Below, in pieces: positions 15,339 to 23,804 of a stretch of 48,568 nucleotides of DNA. A program made the position numbers and the translations under genes. Within the stretch, counting starts at the first letter, position 1. Each line of letters begins with the position of its first letter. The DNA comes from CAZITB01 sp964542055 (GTDB lineage: Bacteria; Planctomycetota; Phycisphaerae; Sedimentisphaerales; CAMDDF01): positions 1 to 48,568 of the forward strand of contig CAZITB010000006.1 in assembly GCA_964542055.1 (NCBI GenBank), given 5' to 3'. The notes beneath the pieces were generated by a model that saw nothing but the letters and a program-made list of their open reading frames with translations, searched no databases and was not told the origin of the DNA.

Positions 15339-15684
15339 TCAAAGAAAAGGCGTTGCCGACTATTGCTTGGCAAAATCTATAAACCTGAAAGATTCAATCG
15401 ATTACTCACAAGGATCTGTTGTGAGTAAAACCCTACTCGACAAAGATGCGGGAACATTGACACTGTTTTCATTTGATGCCGGTCAGGGCCTTAGCACCCA
15501 CAGCGCACCGTTCGATGCCGCTGTCCAGATACTCGACGGCAAAGCAGAGATCACTATCGGCGACCAGGTCCATAACCTCAGCGAAAGTGACTTTACCGTA
15601 ATGCCCGCCGATATACCGCACGCTCTCAAAGCAACGGAAAAATTTAAAATGTTATTAATTATGATACGCGAAAAAAAAACTTAA
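15328..15684 (+). CDS. Small cupin-domain protein
   Basis: This 118-residue single-domain cupin has a first motif in the STHSAPFDAAVQILDGKAEITIGD region (one His at STHS and Glu replaced by Ala/Gln) and a second in VMPADIPHALKA with His. Because only part of the usual His/Glu metal set is visible, metal binding is uncertain. It resembles small cupins found beside redox-stress genes in anaerobes; the ligand is unknown. GAAGGGG stands eight bases before the ATG. The 11-bp overlap with the Rrf2 gene implies translational coupling, and 17 bp separate it from hcp. Confidence 0.72.
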   Translation: MTANQRKGVADYCLAKSINLKDSIDYSQGSVVSKTLLDKDAGTLTLFSFDAGQGLSTHSAPFDAAVQILDGKAEITIGDQVHNLSESDFTVMPADIPHALKATEKFKMLLIMIREKKT

Positions 15685-15701
15685 AATTTGGAAGGAAAAG
15701 T

Positions 15702-17288
15702 ATGAGTATGTTTTGTTATCAATGTGAACAAACAGCCAAAGGAACAGGCTGTACAAAAATGGGCGTCTGCGGAAAAGACGAAACCACAGCCAATCTTCAG
15801 GACCATTTATTCGAAAAGGTAAAGGAAATATCATTTTACGCACACCGAGCCAGACAAAATGAAAAAAAGGACAACCAGATCGATCGCTTTGTAGTTGAAG
15901 CGCTTTTCGTAACGGTTACAAATGTAAACTTTGATCCAAAACGAATTGAAAAATACATCGATAAAGCCTCGCAGATGATCGAAAAGGCAAAACAGCTAAG
16001 CGGCTCTGATGAAACTTATCAGCCGATGCCAAAAAGTGAACCTTTCATCCAGTATCGAAAAGAAAAACTCGGCGAAGATGTAACCGGCCTGCAGGAATTG
16101 ATCGCTTACGGCCTTAAAGGTTCCGCAGCTTACACCGATCACGCAGCCATTTTAGGTTTCGAAAATGAAGGCATTTATGCGTCTTTCCACGAGTACATAA
16201 ATTTCCTTACATCTGATGATGCTCAGAATATCGACAACCTGGTCTCCATGGCGATGAAAGCCGGCGAACTCAATCTGCGTGTAATGGAACTGCTCGACAA
16301 AGCCAATACCGAAACCTACGGCCACCCGGAACCGACAACCGTCAGAGTAACGCCCGTCAAAGGTAAAGCCATTCTCGTGTCAGGCCATGACCTCAGAGAC
16401 CTTTATGAATTGCTCAAGCAAACCGAAGGAAAAGGCATAAACGTTTATACACATGGCGAAATGCTGCCTTGCCTGGCTTATCCGGGTTTGAAAAAGTTTG
16501 AACATTTGGCAGGAAACTACGGCGGAGCATGGCAGAATCAGCGTGAAGAATTCGACGCATTCCCCGGACCGATTTTGATGACCACAAACTGTATCCAGAG
16601 ACCCAAAGACTCTTACAAGGATCGAATCTTTACAAAAGGCCTGGTCGGATGGCCGGACGTCAAACATGTGCAGGACGATGACTATTCACAGCTTATTGAG
16701 ACAGCGATCAACTGCGAAGGTTTTGTCGAAGATGCACCCGAAAAAACAATCACCATCGGATTCGCTCGCAACACCGTCATGGGCGTAGCTGATAAAGTCG
16801 TCGAAGCCGTAAAAGCCGGCCAAATCCGCCACTTCTTCCTCGTAGGCGGCTGCGACGGAGCCAAACCCGGTAGAAATTATTATACAGAATTGGCAGAACA
16901 GATTCCCGACGATTGCGTGATACTTACTCTGGCTTGCGGAAAATACCGCTTCAATAAAATGGAATTCGGCGATATCGGCGGCATTCCGCGTCTGCTCGAT
17001 GTTGGCCAGTGTAACGATGCCTATTCTGCGATCCAGATCGCACTTGCTTTATCAAAAGCTTTCGATTGCGATGTGAACGAACTGCCCCTTACACTCGTAC
17101 TAAGTTGGTATGAACAAAAGGCCGTTTGTATCCTGCTTACATTGCTGTATCTTGGAATCAAAGATATGAGGATTGGACCATCATTGCCGGCCTTTATTAC
17201 ACCTGCGGTATTGAACGTGCTGGTTGAAAATTTCAACTTGCAGCCTATCAGTACACCGCAACAGGATTTACAGAAAATCTTAAAATAA
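15702..17288 (+). CDS. hcp: Hybrid cluster protein (hydroxylamine reductase / NO reductase), class I
   Basis: This 528-residue cytoplasmic protein holds a [4Fe-4S] cluster bound by Cys5, Cys8, Cys17 and Cys23 (C-x2-C-x8-C-x5-C, the spacing of class I enzymes of strict anaerobes) and a hybrid Fe-S-O cluster formed by C-terminal motifs such as GGCDGAKPGR, LACGKYRFNK and SWYEQKA. Hcp reduces NO to N2O, and hydroxylamine in vitro, protecting against nitrosative stress. GGAAGGA stands well placed before the ATG. It is in the Rrf2-led operon, and the next gene is a ferredoxin that could feed it electrons. A hairpin (17310-17335) between them may lower downstream expression. Confidence 0.95.
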   Translation: MSMFCYQCEQTAKGTGCTKMGVCGKDETTANLQDHLFEKVKEISFYAHRARQNEKKDNQIDRFVVEALFVTVTNVNFDPKRIEKYIDKASQMIEKAKQLSGSDETYQPMPKSEPFIQYRKEKLGEDVTGLQELIAYGLKGSAAYTDHAAILGFENEGIYASFHEYINFLTSDDAQNIDNLVSMAMKAGELNLRVMELLDKANTETYGHPEPTTVRVTPVKGKAILVSGHDLRDLYELLKQTEGKGINVYTHGEMLPCLAYPGLKKFEHLAGNYGGAWQNQREEFDAFPGPILMTTNCIQRPKDSYKDRIFTKGLVGWPDVKHVQDDDYSQLIETAINCEGFVEDAPEKTITIGFARNTVMGVADKVVEAVKAGQIRHFFLVGGCDGAKPGRNYYTELAEQIPDDCVILTLACGKYRFNKMEFGDIGGIPRLLDVGQCNDAYSAIQIALALSKAFDCDVNELPLTLVLSWYEQKAVCILLTLLYLGIKDMRIGPSLPAFITPAVLNVLVENFNLQPISTPQQDLQKILK

Positions 17289-17309
17289 GTAAATAGTTTA
17301 ACCCAAGGG

Positions 17310-17335
17310 GCGCCCGTGTGATGCGGGCGCTTCTT
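17310..17335 (+). terminator. Intercistronic hairpin, partial terminator
   Basis: GCGCCCG (17310-17316) and CGGGCGC (17324-17330) form a perfect GC-rich stem followed by TTCTTT. The tail is a poor T run, so it may stop only some transcripts between hcp and the ferredoxin gene. Confidence 0.55.
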
Positions 17336-17354
17336 TACCATAAAAGGAATAATT

Positions 17355-18068
17355 ATGGCAAAAAGAGATATAATCAAAATCGATCGCGAAAAATGTAACG
17401 GCTGCGGCAAATGCATTAATGCATGTGCAGAAGGTGCAATCCAAATGATTGACGGCAAAGCTCAGCTTGTCAGCGAAATATACTGCGATGGACTCGGAGC
17501 TTGCATCGGCTCTTGCCCACAGGATGCCATCAAGATCGAAAAACGACAAGCCAAAGAATTCGACGAGCAAGCCACCCAAAAGTATCTTCAAGAAAAAAAG
17601 ATGAAAGATCAAGAAGAAAAACCGCAATTCGGATGTCCCGGTTTAATGGCGAAAAAGTTCACCCCCAAAAAGACTGAAGACGATTTCTTCACTTCCGGCG
17701 GGAGCCAGCTTGGCCAGTGGCCCGTTCAGCTAAAACTGGTGCCGATCAATGCCGAGTATTTCAAAAATGCAGACCTGATGCTGGTAGCCGATTGTGTGGC
17801 TTACGCTATGGGCAATTTCCACGATAAACTTCTAAAGGACAAAGCCATTGCAATCGCCTGTCCCAAGCTCGACGACAAAACACCTTATGTTGATAAGCTC
17901 GCCAGTATAATCAAAGAAAACGATTTGAAATCTTTCACAGTTGTCCGCATGGAAGTGCCCTGCTGCAGCTCGCTTACCGCCATTGCTAAAGCCGCCGCCC
18001 AAAAAGCCCAGACCGACCTTGAAGTAAAAGAACTTACAATTTCGCTCCAGGGAGATATAATAGAGTAG
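17355..18068 (+). CDS. Ferredoxin-type 4Fe-4S protein associated with Hcp
   Basis: In this 237-residue protein, residues 1-65 are a two-cluster ferredoxin. The first cluster is standard (Cys14, 17, 20, 24). The second reads CDGLGACIGSCP with Cys44, 50 and 54, but Leu47 replaces the second Cys, so it may be a 3Fe or labile cluster. A charged linker (65-95) leads to a C-terminal domain (about 110-237) with Cys in VADCVAY, IACPKL and VPCCSS, which could hold another metal site. The context points to an electron donor or partner for Hcp, and I would place it in the cytoplasm. Partner and direction of electron flow are inferred. Confidence 0.8.
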   Translation: MAKRDIIKIDREKCNGCGKCINACAEGAIQMIDGKAQLVSEIYCDGLGACIGSCPQDAIKIEKRQAKEFDEQATQKYLQEKKMKDQEEKPQFGCPGLMAKKFTPKKTEDDFFTSGGSQLGQWPVQLKLVPINAEYFKNADLMLVADCVAYAMGNFHDKLLKDKAIAIACPKLDDKTPYVDKLASIIKENDLKSFTVVRMEVPCCSSLTAIAKAAAQKAQTDLEVKELTISLQGDIIE

Positions 18069-18105
18069 TAATGTAAATTGAACTTTGATTTGGAACTGGT
18101 AATTT

Positions 18106-19158
18106 ATGGATTTTATTAAAAATGTTATAGTTGATTTCTGGATGACCCTTGGCGAAATGTCGCCTTATCTTTTGTTCGGCTTTTTCGTTGCGGGGTTACT
18201 TTCGGTCTTTATTTCTCCCTCGGTTGTTGAACGCCATCTCGGCGGAAAAGGTATATGGCCTATCATAAAAGCCTCTCTTTTCGGCGTGCCTCTGCCGCTA
18301 TGTTCGTGCGGAGTTATTCCGGTAACCGTTTCACTTAGAAAACACAAAGCCAGCAAGGCTTCATCAATATCCTTTTTACTTTCGACCCCCCAAACCGGCG
18401 TTGACAGCATACTTGTAACTTACAGCCTGCTCGGTCCATTTCTTGCTGTCTTTCGACCGCTGGTAGCTTTTGCAACAGGAATAATCGGCGGCGTGGGAGT
18501 TGCGATATTTGGAAAACCCGAAACCGATTTCAAAGATGAACCCGTATGCAAAGACGAATGTTGTAATATCGAAAAACCCAAAGCGAATCCGATCAAACGC
18601 ATCTTCAGGTTCGGATTTTATTCGCTTCCTGCCGATATCGGCAAATCAATGATGATCGGACTATTTATCGCCGCAATTTTGGCCGCTCTTATCCCTCCGG
18701 ATTTTTTCGCCGAAATTATGCCTGCCGGAATCGGCGCGATGATAATCATGCTCTTTCTGGGCATACCTGTTTACGTCTGCGCGACTGCTTCGGTTCCGAT
18801 TGCCGCGGTGCTTCTGGCAAAAGGACTATCCCCCGGCGCGGTGATAGTCTTTCTCATGACCGGCCCTGCCACAAACGCCGTCGGACTGGCAACCATATAC
18901 AAAAATATGGGCCTGCGAACTGCTGTAATTTACATAATATCCGTTGTCGTTTGCGCACTCGGCTCAGGCATATTCCTCGATTACGTCATTCAATTCGACA
19001 TCACCGCCCAAATGGCCCATACCGCCCATGAAGTCCTGCCCGCATACATCAAACACCTCTCAGCCATAGCCCTGCTGATAATCCTGATCGCCCCAACAAT
19101 AAATAACTACCTGACCCGCAAACGCTCAACTACTTCGCCCAATCAAGGTGCTGATTAA
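18106..19158 (+). CDS. Permease of the SO_0444 Cu/Zn efflux type
   Basis: This 350-residue membrane protein has two similar halves, each with a conserved loop: PLPLCSCGVIPV with STPQTGVDS in the first, and GIPVYVCATASVPIA with TGPATNA in the second. A hydrophilic middle (about 145-170) has DEPVCKDECC, a likely metal-binding cluster. I associate this pattern with the SO_0444 family of Cu/Zn efflux permeases. Released or damaged Fe-S metal under NO stress could explain its place behind hcp, but this is inference. It lies 37 bp after the ferredoxin gene and its 3' end overlaps the convergent nadB by 29 bp. Confidence 0.75.
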   Translation: MDFIKNVIVDFWMTLGEMSPYLLFGFFVAGLLSVFISPSVVERHLGGKGIWPIIKASLFGVPLPLCSCGVIPVTVSLRKHKASKASSISFLLSTPQTGVDSILVTYSLLGPFLAVFRPLVAFATGIIGGVGVAIFGKPETDFKDEPVCKDECCNIEKPKANPIKRIFRFGFYSLPADIGKSMMIGLFIAAILAALIPPDFFAEIMPAGIGAMIIMLFLGIPVYVCATASVPIAAVLLAKGLSPGAVIVFLMTGPATNAVGLATIYKNMGLRTAVIYIISVVVCALGSGIFLDYVIQFDITAQMAHTAHEVLPAYIKHLSAIALLIILIAPTINNYLTRKRSTTSPNQGAD

Positions 19159-20740
19159 AATTCTCATCATCGCTATGTGGAAAATCCTGGCGGTAATGAA
19201 CGCCCCTGGATTCTTTTCGCGTTCGTGCCGCTTTGGCCATCAACATCGCCACTGTCAGCATATTCTGGCACTGCCAGCCGTCAGCCGAATCGAAACTTTT
19301 ATCCATCACGTACCGATCCCAAAACGCGATTATCTCCATCGCTTCCTCAAGCGGCTGTTCACGCCTGGTTATACCGACATTTCTCCACATCAAAGCACGC
19401 AGCGAATTGGTCACATCCACCGTATCAAGCCTGCTTCGATCAGACTTGTCAATCTTGTACTGCATTTTATACGGCTTAAAACTGTTGTTAAACTTCCTTG
19501 CGTCCTCCGCCGCATTCCGACCGCAAATCTGACCAAATACCAGCCCCTCCAAAAGCGAATTAGAGCCGAGCCTGTTGGCACCATGTAAACCCGTTGCCCC
19601 CGCCTCGCCGCAGACAAAAAGATTCTTCAAACTCGTACGACCCTCAATATCACTTTTAACTCCGCCTAGCATGTAATGCGCACTTGGCCGAACCGGAATG
19701 AGATCTTGGCTGACATCAATATCAAAATTCTCACAAAGTTCGGTAATAAGCGGGAACCTTTTGGAAAAATGCTCTTTATCGAAATGCCGAACATCCAGGT
19801 AAACATGAGTAGAACCGGTCTTTAGCATCTGGGCCAGTATCGCCCTGCTGACAATATCCCTCGGCGCCAGCTCCGCCGACTCATCGTAATCCTTCATAAA
19901 AGCATAGCCATTGGAATCGAGCAAAACCGCGCCCTCGCCTCGAAGAGTCTCCGTAATAAGAGCACGAGACGCGCCAGCAATATAAAGCGTCGTCGGATGA
20001 AACTGCATAAACTCCAGATCACTCAAAACCGCACCCGCGCGATATGCCATCGCCAGACCGTCCGCGGTCGCCACATCCGGATTGGTCGTTTCCCGATAAA
20101 GCCTGCCCGCTCCGCCGGTGGCAAGTATCGTCTGCTTTGCCCAGATTATCTGCAAGTCGCCTTTATACATGCCGACCGCGCCCATACATCTATTGTCATC
20201 GTCAGTGATAAGATCAATACAGAAAAACTTTTCCATCACCTTAATGTTTTCACTCTGGCCCACTTTACGTATCAAAGCCTCAGCAATGCCCCGCCCGGTC
20301 GAATCGCCGTGAACATGTGCAACCCTGGCATGCGAATGGCCGCCTTCGAGCGTGATATCGATATCTCCATCGATCAAATCGAATTCCGTACCCCAGTCTA
20401 TCAACTGCTTCAAAAGCTCAGGCCCTTTTTTAACAACAAGCTCAACCACATCCCTGTCATTGAGATAACAGCCTGCCTTAAAAGTATCCTCGATATGCGA
20501 ATCGAAACTATCACTCTGATCAAGCACCGACGCAATACCGCCTTGAGCATTCCACGTATTCGAATTGGCAATATCACCCTTGCAAACAACGATCACATTA
20601 CAGCTTTGACCAGCTTCCATCGCTGCCCGCAAACCGGCAATACCGGAACCGATCACCAAACAATCAGTAAAAAGCTGCTGAACTTTATAGCTGTCAATCT
20701 CAACCAGGTAACGCCTTAATTCTATATTCCTATCGGGCAT
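19130..20740 (-). CDS. nadB: L-aspartate oxidase
   Basis: This 536-residue flavoenzyme oxidises L-aspartate to iminoaspartate, the first step of de novo NAD synthesis; in anaerobes fumarate is the usual electron acceptor. Visible are the FAD motif VIGSGIAGLRAA, the QGGIASVL segment, HARVAHVHGDSTGRGI, TGGAGRLYRETTNP, MQFHPTTLY, the active-site TETLRGEGAVLL and APRDIVSRAI, and a C-terminal helical domain with MWRNVGITR. AAGGA precedes the ATG. It follows bioD by 36 bp and forms a two-gene unit. nadA and nadC are not in the window. The last 29 bp overlap the permease gene on the other strand. Confidence 0.94.
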   Translation of the reverse strand: MPDRNIELRRYLVEIDSYKVQQLFTDCLVIGSGIAGLRAAMEAGQSCNVIVVCKGDIANSNTWNAQGGIASVLDQSDSFDSHIEDTFKAGCYLNDRDVVELVVKKGPELLKQLIDWGTEFDLIDGDIDITLEGGHSHARVAHVHGDSTGRGIAEALIRKVGQSENIKVMEKFFCIDLITDDDNRCMGAVGMYKGDLQIIWAKQTILATGGAGRLYRETTNPDVATADGLAMAYRAGAVLSDLEFMQFHPTTLYIAGASRALITETLRGEGAVLLDSNGYAFMKDYDESAELAPRDIVSRAILAQMLKTGSTHVYLDVRHFDKEHFSKRFPLITELCENFDIDVSQDLIPVRPSAHYMLGGVKSDIEGRTSLKNLFVCGEAGATGLHGANRLGSNSLLEGLVFGQICGRNAAEDARKFNNSFKPYKMQYKIDKSDRSRLDTVDVTNSLRALMWRNVGITRREQPLEEAMEIIAFWDRYVMDKSFDSADGWQCQNMLTVAMLMAKAARTRKESRGVHYRQDFPHSDDENFNQHLDWAK

Positions 20741-20776
20741 TTATAAAATCCTTCTAAACAATCCATTTTTCAATTA

Positions 20777-21520
20777 TTAAGCCGCCCCAATCCCTACAAA
20801 CGGTATTTCTTCCAACGCAAAGTAACTATTGCCGATCTCGCCTTTATCCACATCGGCATTTTCATAATAAGGCACCGTCGCCATAACATCAATATTGCCG
20901 CAACTGATTATAGTCTGCTCAACCGTTTTTTCCGCAATATCCCGTGTCTTGGGATTATAACCGCTGATTATCACTCCCGCCAGCTCCAGCCCGCTGTCAC
21001 GAACAGCGTCAATTGTCAAAAGCGTGTGATTAAGCGTTCCCAGATTCGGCCGGGTAACAACAATAACCGGCAAAGCGAATTCTTTCATCAAATCCAAAAC
21101 ATCAAAATCAACACTAAGCGGAACCCGCACACCTCCGATACCTTCAACTACCACAAAATTCGATTTGCTGATTATTTCTTTATAAGGTTCAAAAATTTTG
21201 GTTAAATCCAAATCCACCCCTTCCGCCTGCGCACTGACCAGCGGCGCCGCAGGGACCCTGTAACGGATCGGGTTTATCGTTTCATAATCAAGTCCTGCAT
21301 TCGAATATTTTGCCAGAAACTTCGCGTCGCTGCTGACCAGCCGACCGGCCTCTTCGAAACAGCCGGTAGCTATCGGCTTAAAACATCCGACTTGAACTCC
21401 ATCATCAGCCAGAACTTTCGCTATTCCGCCTGAAATAAGCGTCTTGCCTACCCCCGTATCGGTACCGGTAATAAAAACACCGTTGGCCCGCGGCAAACCC
21501 ATATTCAATTTTTTTCTCAC
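20777..21520 (-). CDS. bioD: ATP-dependent dethiobiotin synthetase
   Basis: This 247-residue enzyme closes the ureido ring of dethiobiotin from diaminopelargonate, CO2 and ATP, the step before biotin synthase. It has a P-loop GTDTGVGKT at about 19-27, KPIATG (carbamate Lys), VVVEGIGGVRVPL (Mg/ATP Glu) and VTRPNLGTLNHTLLT. The start is a GTG with GAGGTG five or six bases upstream; an internal ATG six codons later lacks a site. No other bio gene stands beside it, so the rest of the pathway is elsewhere. It shares a transcript with nadB, an unusual pairing of two cofactor routes. Confidence 0.92.
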   Translation of the reverse strand: MRKKLNMGLPRANGVFITGTDTGVGKTLISGGIAKVLADDGVQVGCFKPIATGCFEEAGRLVSSDAKFLAKYSNAGLDYETINPIRYRVPAAPLVSAQAEGVDLDLTKIFEPYKEIISKSNFVVVEGIGGVRVPLSVDFDVLDLMKEFALPVIVVTRPNLGTLNHTLLTIDAVRDSGLELAGVIISGYNPKTRDIAEKTVEQTIISCGNIDVMATVPYYENADVDKGEIGNSYFALEEIPFVGIGAA

Positions 21521-21710
21521 TTGTTCACCTCGAAATCACATAACTTCAACAAGTGTCAATTATAACAGACCATCAAAGACCTTGAAAACAAAAACTTGCC
21601 GAAGATTCAAACTCCGAAAGAGTTAAAAAAATCAATCGCAGAAGCGATGAGATAGGAATTGAAATAACTGCCGTATCACAGAAACGACCAAAAACCAATT
21701 TTAAAGATCC

Positions 21711-22739
21711 CTACTGCTTTGCCCAGAGAACCATGTTCAAAAAATCGATAATGACCGCCTTGCCTTCAAAAACCGATATGGGCAATATATTTTGAGCATA
21801 TTGCATTTGCTCGCTGATGATCTTTAGCTGACTGCTTGCAAGCGGCTGGCTTGCTAATGTTAGGCTTTCCCCGCGGATTGTTTCGCATTCGACCTGCCCG
21901 AACTGCGCGTATGTAACCATTGATAAATAACTTTGGTAATCCCCTGCCGAGTCTTTGATTTTTCCCCAGCTTTGGTTGGTAAGTTTAATATCGCTGCCGC
22001 CGCAGGTATCAAATATCAATTCTGTATCCACCCCGCAAATTTTCGCCCTGACAAAAAGCCGTCGCTGGCCGAACCGATCCTGTCCAAACCGCATTTCCAT
22101 CCGCCCCCAGCCGCCGCCAAGCGGTTCGAATTTCTGGTTTTTACTAAAGCGAACCACACCGCTGCGGGTATCGATCATTATATAACTGAACTTTTCCAGA
22201 ATCCCCAGACCGATAGTGAACTGATATTCCTGGTCGTAGCTGATGCCGAAAAGCTGTTTTTCCCAAAACTGGTCCAGATAAACGGCTTTTGGCGAGATTA
22301 TCGAAACCGCTCCAATGTCAAACTTGCCAATTTGGCAAATCCCGCCAGTGGTGCCGGGCCACACCTCCCCGACAGACGAAACTTTCAGACCCAACCTGCC
22401 AACCAGATTAGAACTCAAACAGACATCGGCAAAGCCCAGACCGGTATCTAATTTAGCGGGGAAAGTTTTGCCGTTTATGTTTGCTTCTACAATTATATTG
22501 GCTCCGCGGTCGTTGATATTGGATACTACCGCACCTGAACTTTTAGGTTCCAGACGTGAATTTGAAGTCAAAATTGTAGCATTTTGGATTATTTCGGTGC
22601 GAAAATCAGCGGCTTTAGCATCTTTTACGAGTGTTTTTTGATACCCGAAAATACTCGTAAAAATATATAAAGCCGAAATAACCGCCATAACCGATGCGGT
22701 TGAGCCAAGTATTTGCCCCCTTTTTGCCTCTATTCGCAT
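21711..22739 (-). CDS. Membrane-anchored retropepsin-like aspartyl protease homologue
   Basis: The ATG at 22739 is chosen because CAGGGA lies about six bases upstream; an ATG seven codons earlier lacks a site. The 342-residue protein has one N-terminal membrane segment (about 10-32), then two related lobes. Lobe 1 carries KLDTGLGFADVCLS and lobe 2 LIFDTCGGSDIKLT, so each lobe offers an Asp-Thr as in aspartyl proteases; the first has the full DTG and the second reads DTC. The DTC variant makes catalysis uncertain. It would face the periplasm. The PGRP-like gene lies 175 bp upstream in the same direction with a similar one-helix anchor. Substrate unknown. Confidence 0.68.
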   Translation of the reverse strand: MRIEAKRGQILGSTASVMAVISALYIFTSIFGYQKTLVKDAKAADFRTEIIQNATILTSNSRLEPKSSGAVVSNINDRGANIIVEANINGKTFPAKLDTGLGFADVCLSSNLVGRLGLKVSSVGEVWPGTTGGICQIGKFDIGAVSIISPKAVYLDQFWEKQLFGISYDQEYQFTIGLGILEKFSYIMIDTRSGVVRFSKNQKFEPLGGGWGRMEMRFGQDRFGQRRLFVRAKICGVDTELIFDTCGGSDIKLTNQSWGKIKDSAGDYQSYLSMVTYAQFGQVECETIRGESLTLASQPLASSQLKIISEQMQYAQNILPISVFEGKAVIIDFLNMVLWAKQ

Positions 22740-22914
22740 AAATTCCCTGTTATTAATCATTACACGGGATATATCGGCTCAAAAAGACTTTTGCTCAAAG
22801 TAAAAAATGACGAATTCAACAGAAAATGCAAATTTTTACAGTTTAAATCGGGAGATTATGAAAACCAGGCAAAAATGTTGGATGTTAATTTACCCAAAAA
22901 CCGCGATATCAGTA

Positions 22915-23448
22915 TTATAATTCGAGGTTTGCAGGCTGAGAAATGTTTGAGGACTTGATTTTATATTTTCTGGCAATAGTATTAAGCAGCGATGCAAGCC
23001 TTTTGACCTGTGTCTCGGTGGGCCGAACACTGAAACCGTCAGAAACTACTAATATCTTTATCTTACCGGAGTTATCATTGCAAAGCTGTTGAGATTCCCA
23101 TCTTTGCGTAATCAGGATCTCGCCGTCAGGGGCCCCGTCGCCATTGCCGATAAGAAAATGAAAGTCAGCCTTTGCTGGATTGGTCGTACCCATCGACAGT
23201 GCAATATTGTCGATAGTTCCGCCGATGGTATTGCTGTAATCGATATCAACGCAATTGTAAGGTGCCTTTTCGGCTTTGATCGCGTTTTCTATAATGCGGT
23301 CGATGTTTTCAAGTTTTTGGAAGCTCGAAAGACTAAACGCAGGTGCCGCTATTTTCTGGTTATCAAGTGCCATCAAAACGATAGCACCGATGGTCATCGA
23401 AGCGACCAGTGAAGCCCAGATTTTAACTGTCCTGTTTTTAGCTGACAT
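22915..23448 (-). CDS. Anchored amidase_2/PGRP-like protein lacking zinc ligands
   Basis: This 177-residue protein has a membrane segment at about 11-28 and a domain that I read as an N-acetylmuramoyl-L-alanine amidase/peptidoglycan recognition fold: FHFLIGNGDG (96-105), PDGEI, RWESQ (116-120), a strand KILVVSD where active members have a GIxLVG-like strand, and PTETQVKRLASLLNTIARKYKI (143-164). Active members have IxIHHS before this and a closing HREV-type motif; here these read VDIDYS (67-72) and ISQPAN (169-174), so both His ligands are gone. It is probably a non-catalytic peptidoglycan binder. This is inference from remembered family patterns. A weak GGAA precedes the ATG. Confidence 0.55.
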   Translation of the reverse strand: MSAKNRTVKIWASLVASMTIGAIVLMALDNQKIAAPAFSLSSFQKLENIDRIIENAIKAEKAPYNCVDIDYSNTIGGTIDNIALSMGTTNPAKADFHFLIGNGDGAPDGEILITQRWESQQLCNDNSGKIKILVVSDGFSVRPTETQVKRLASLLNTIARKYKIKSSNISQPANLEL

Positions 23449-23804
23449 AGAGTTCCATTCTCAAAGAGCTTACAAATTACGGAAAAAACTGTTTACTCAT
23501 AGATAATATAATTAATGTATCGGCAATTGAAAAAGAATTTTGCAAAATATTTTGGACTTTTATCGATTTTTTTGATTTTTTTTCCAAAAGGCTCTACAAA
23601 ATACAAAATGTTAAAACTCAAATGACAAAATTTGGGGCAATTGTGGTAAAGTGTCTATCCAAGTAGGAATTGTCCATAAAAGTAGATTTTATTTAACCTG
23701 TTTAAAATTGTACTTTGTAATCTCATCGGTTTTCTGGTATAAAGAGCAAAGTCTGCGGTAAGCTCAGACAACGTATTAGATTTTGTTAAAATATGTGGTG
23801 CAAA
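23449..23804. other. 356-bp intergenic region between divergent genes
   Basis: AT-rich spacer with T runs at about 23566-23584. A weak promoter-like pair (TTTGTA, 18 bp, TATAAA at about 23739-23744) points to the metallophosphoesterase. I see no reading frame with a ribosome site, no hairpin terminator and no repeat. Confidence 0.4.

Noticed and set aside
21643..21654. 12-base match AGCGATGAGATA shared with 31322-31333
   Set aside because: A 12-base match is expected many times by chance in a window of this size, and the flanks do not align convincingly.
22120..22140. tRNA T-loop-like GGTTCGAAT
   Set aside because: It lies inside the aspartyl-protease-like gene and no acceptor or anticodon stems surround it. 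No tRNA was found in the window.
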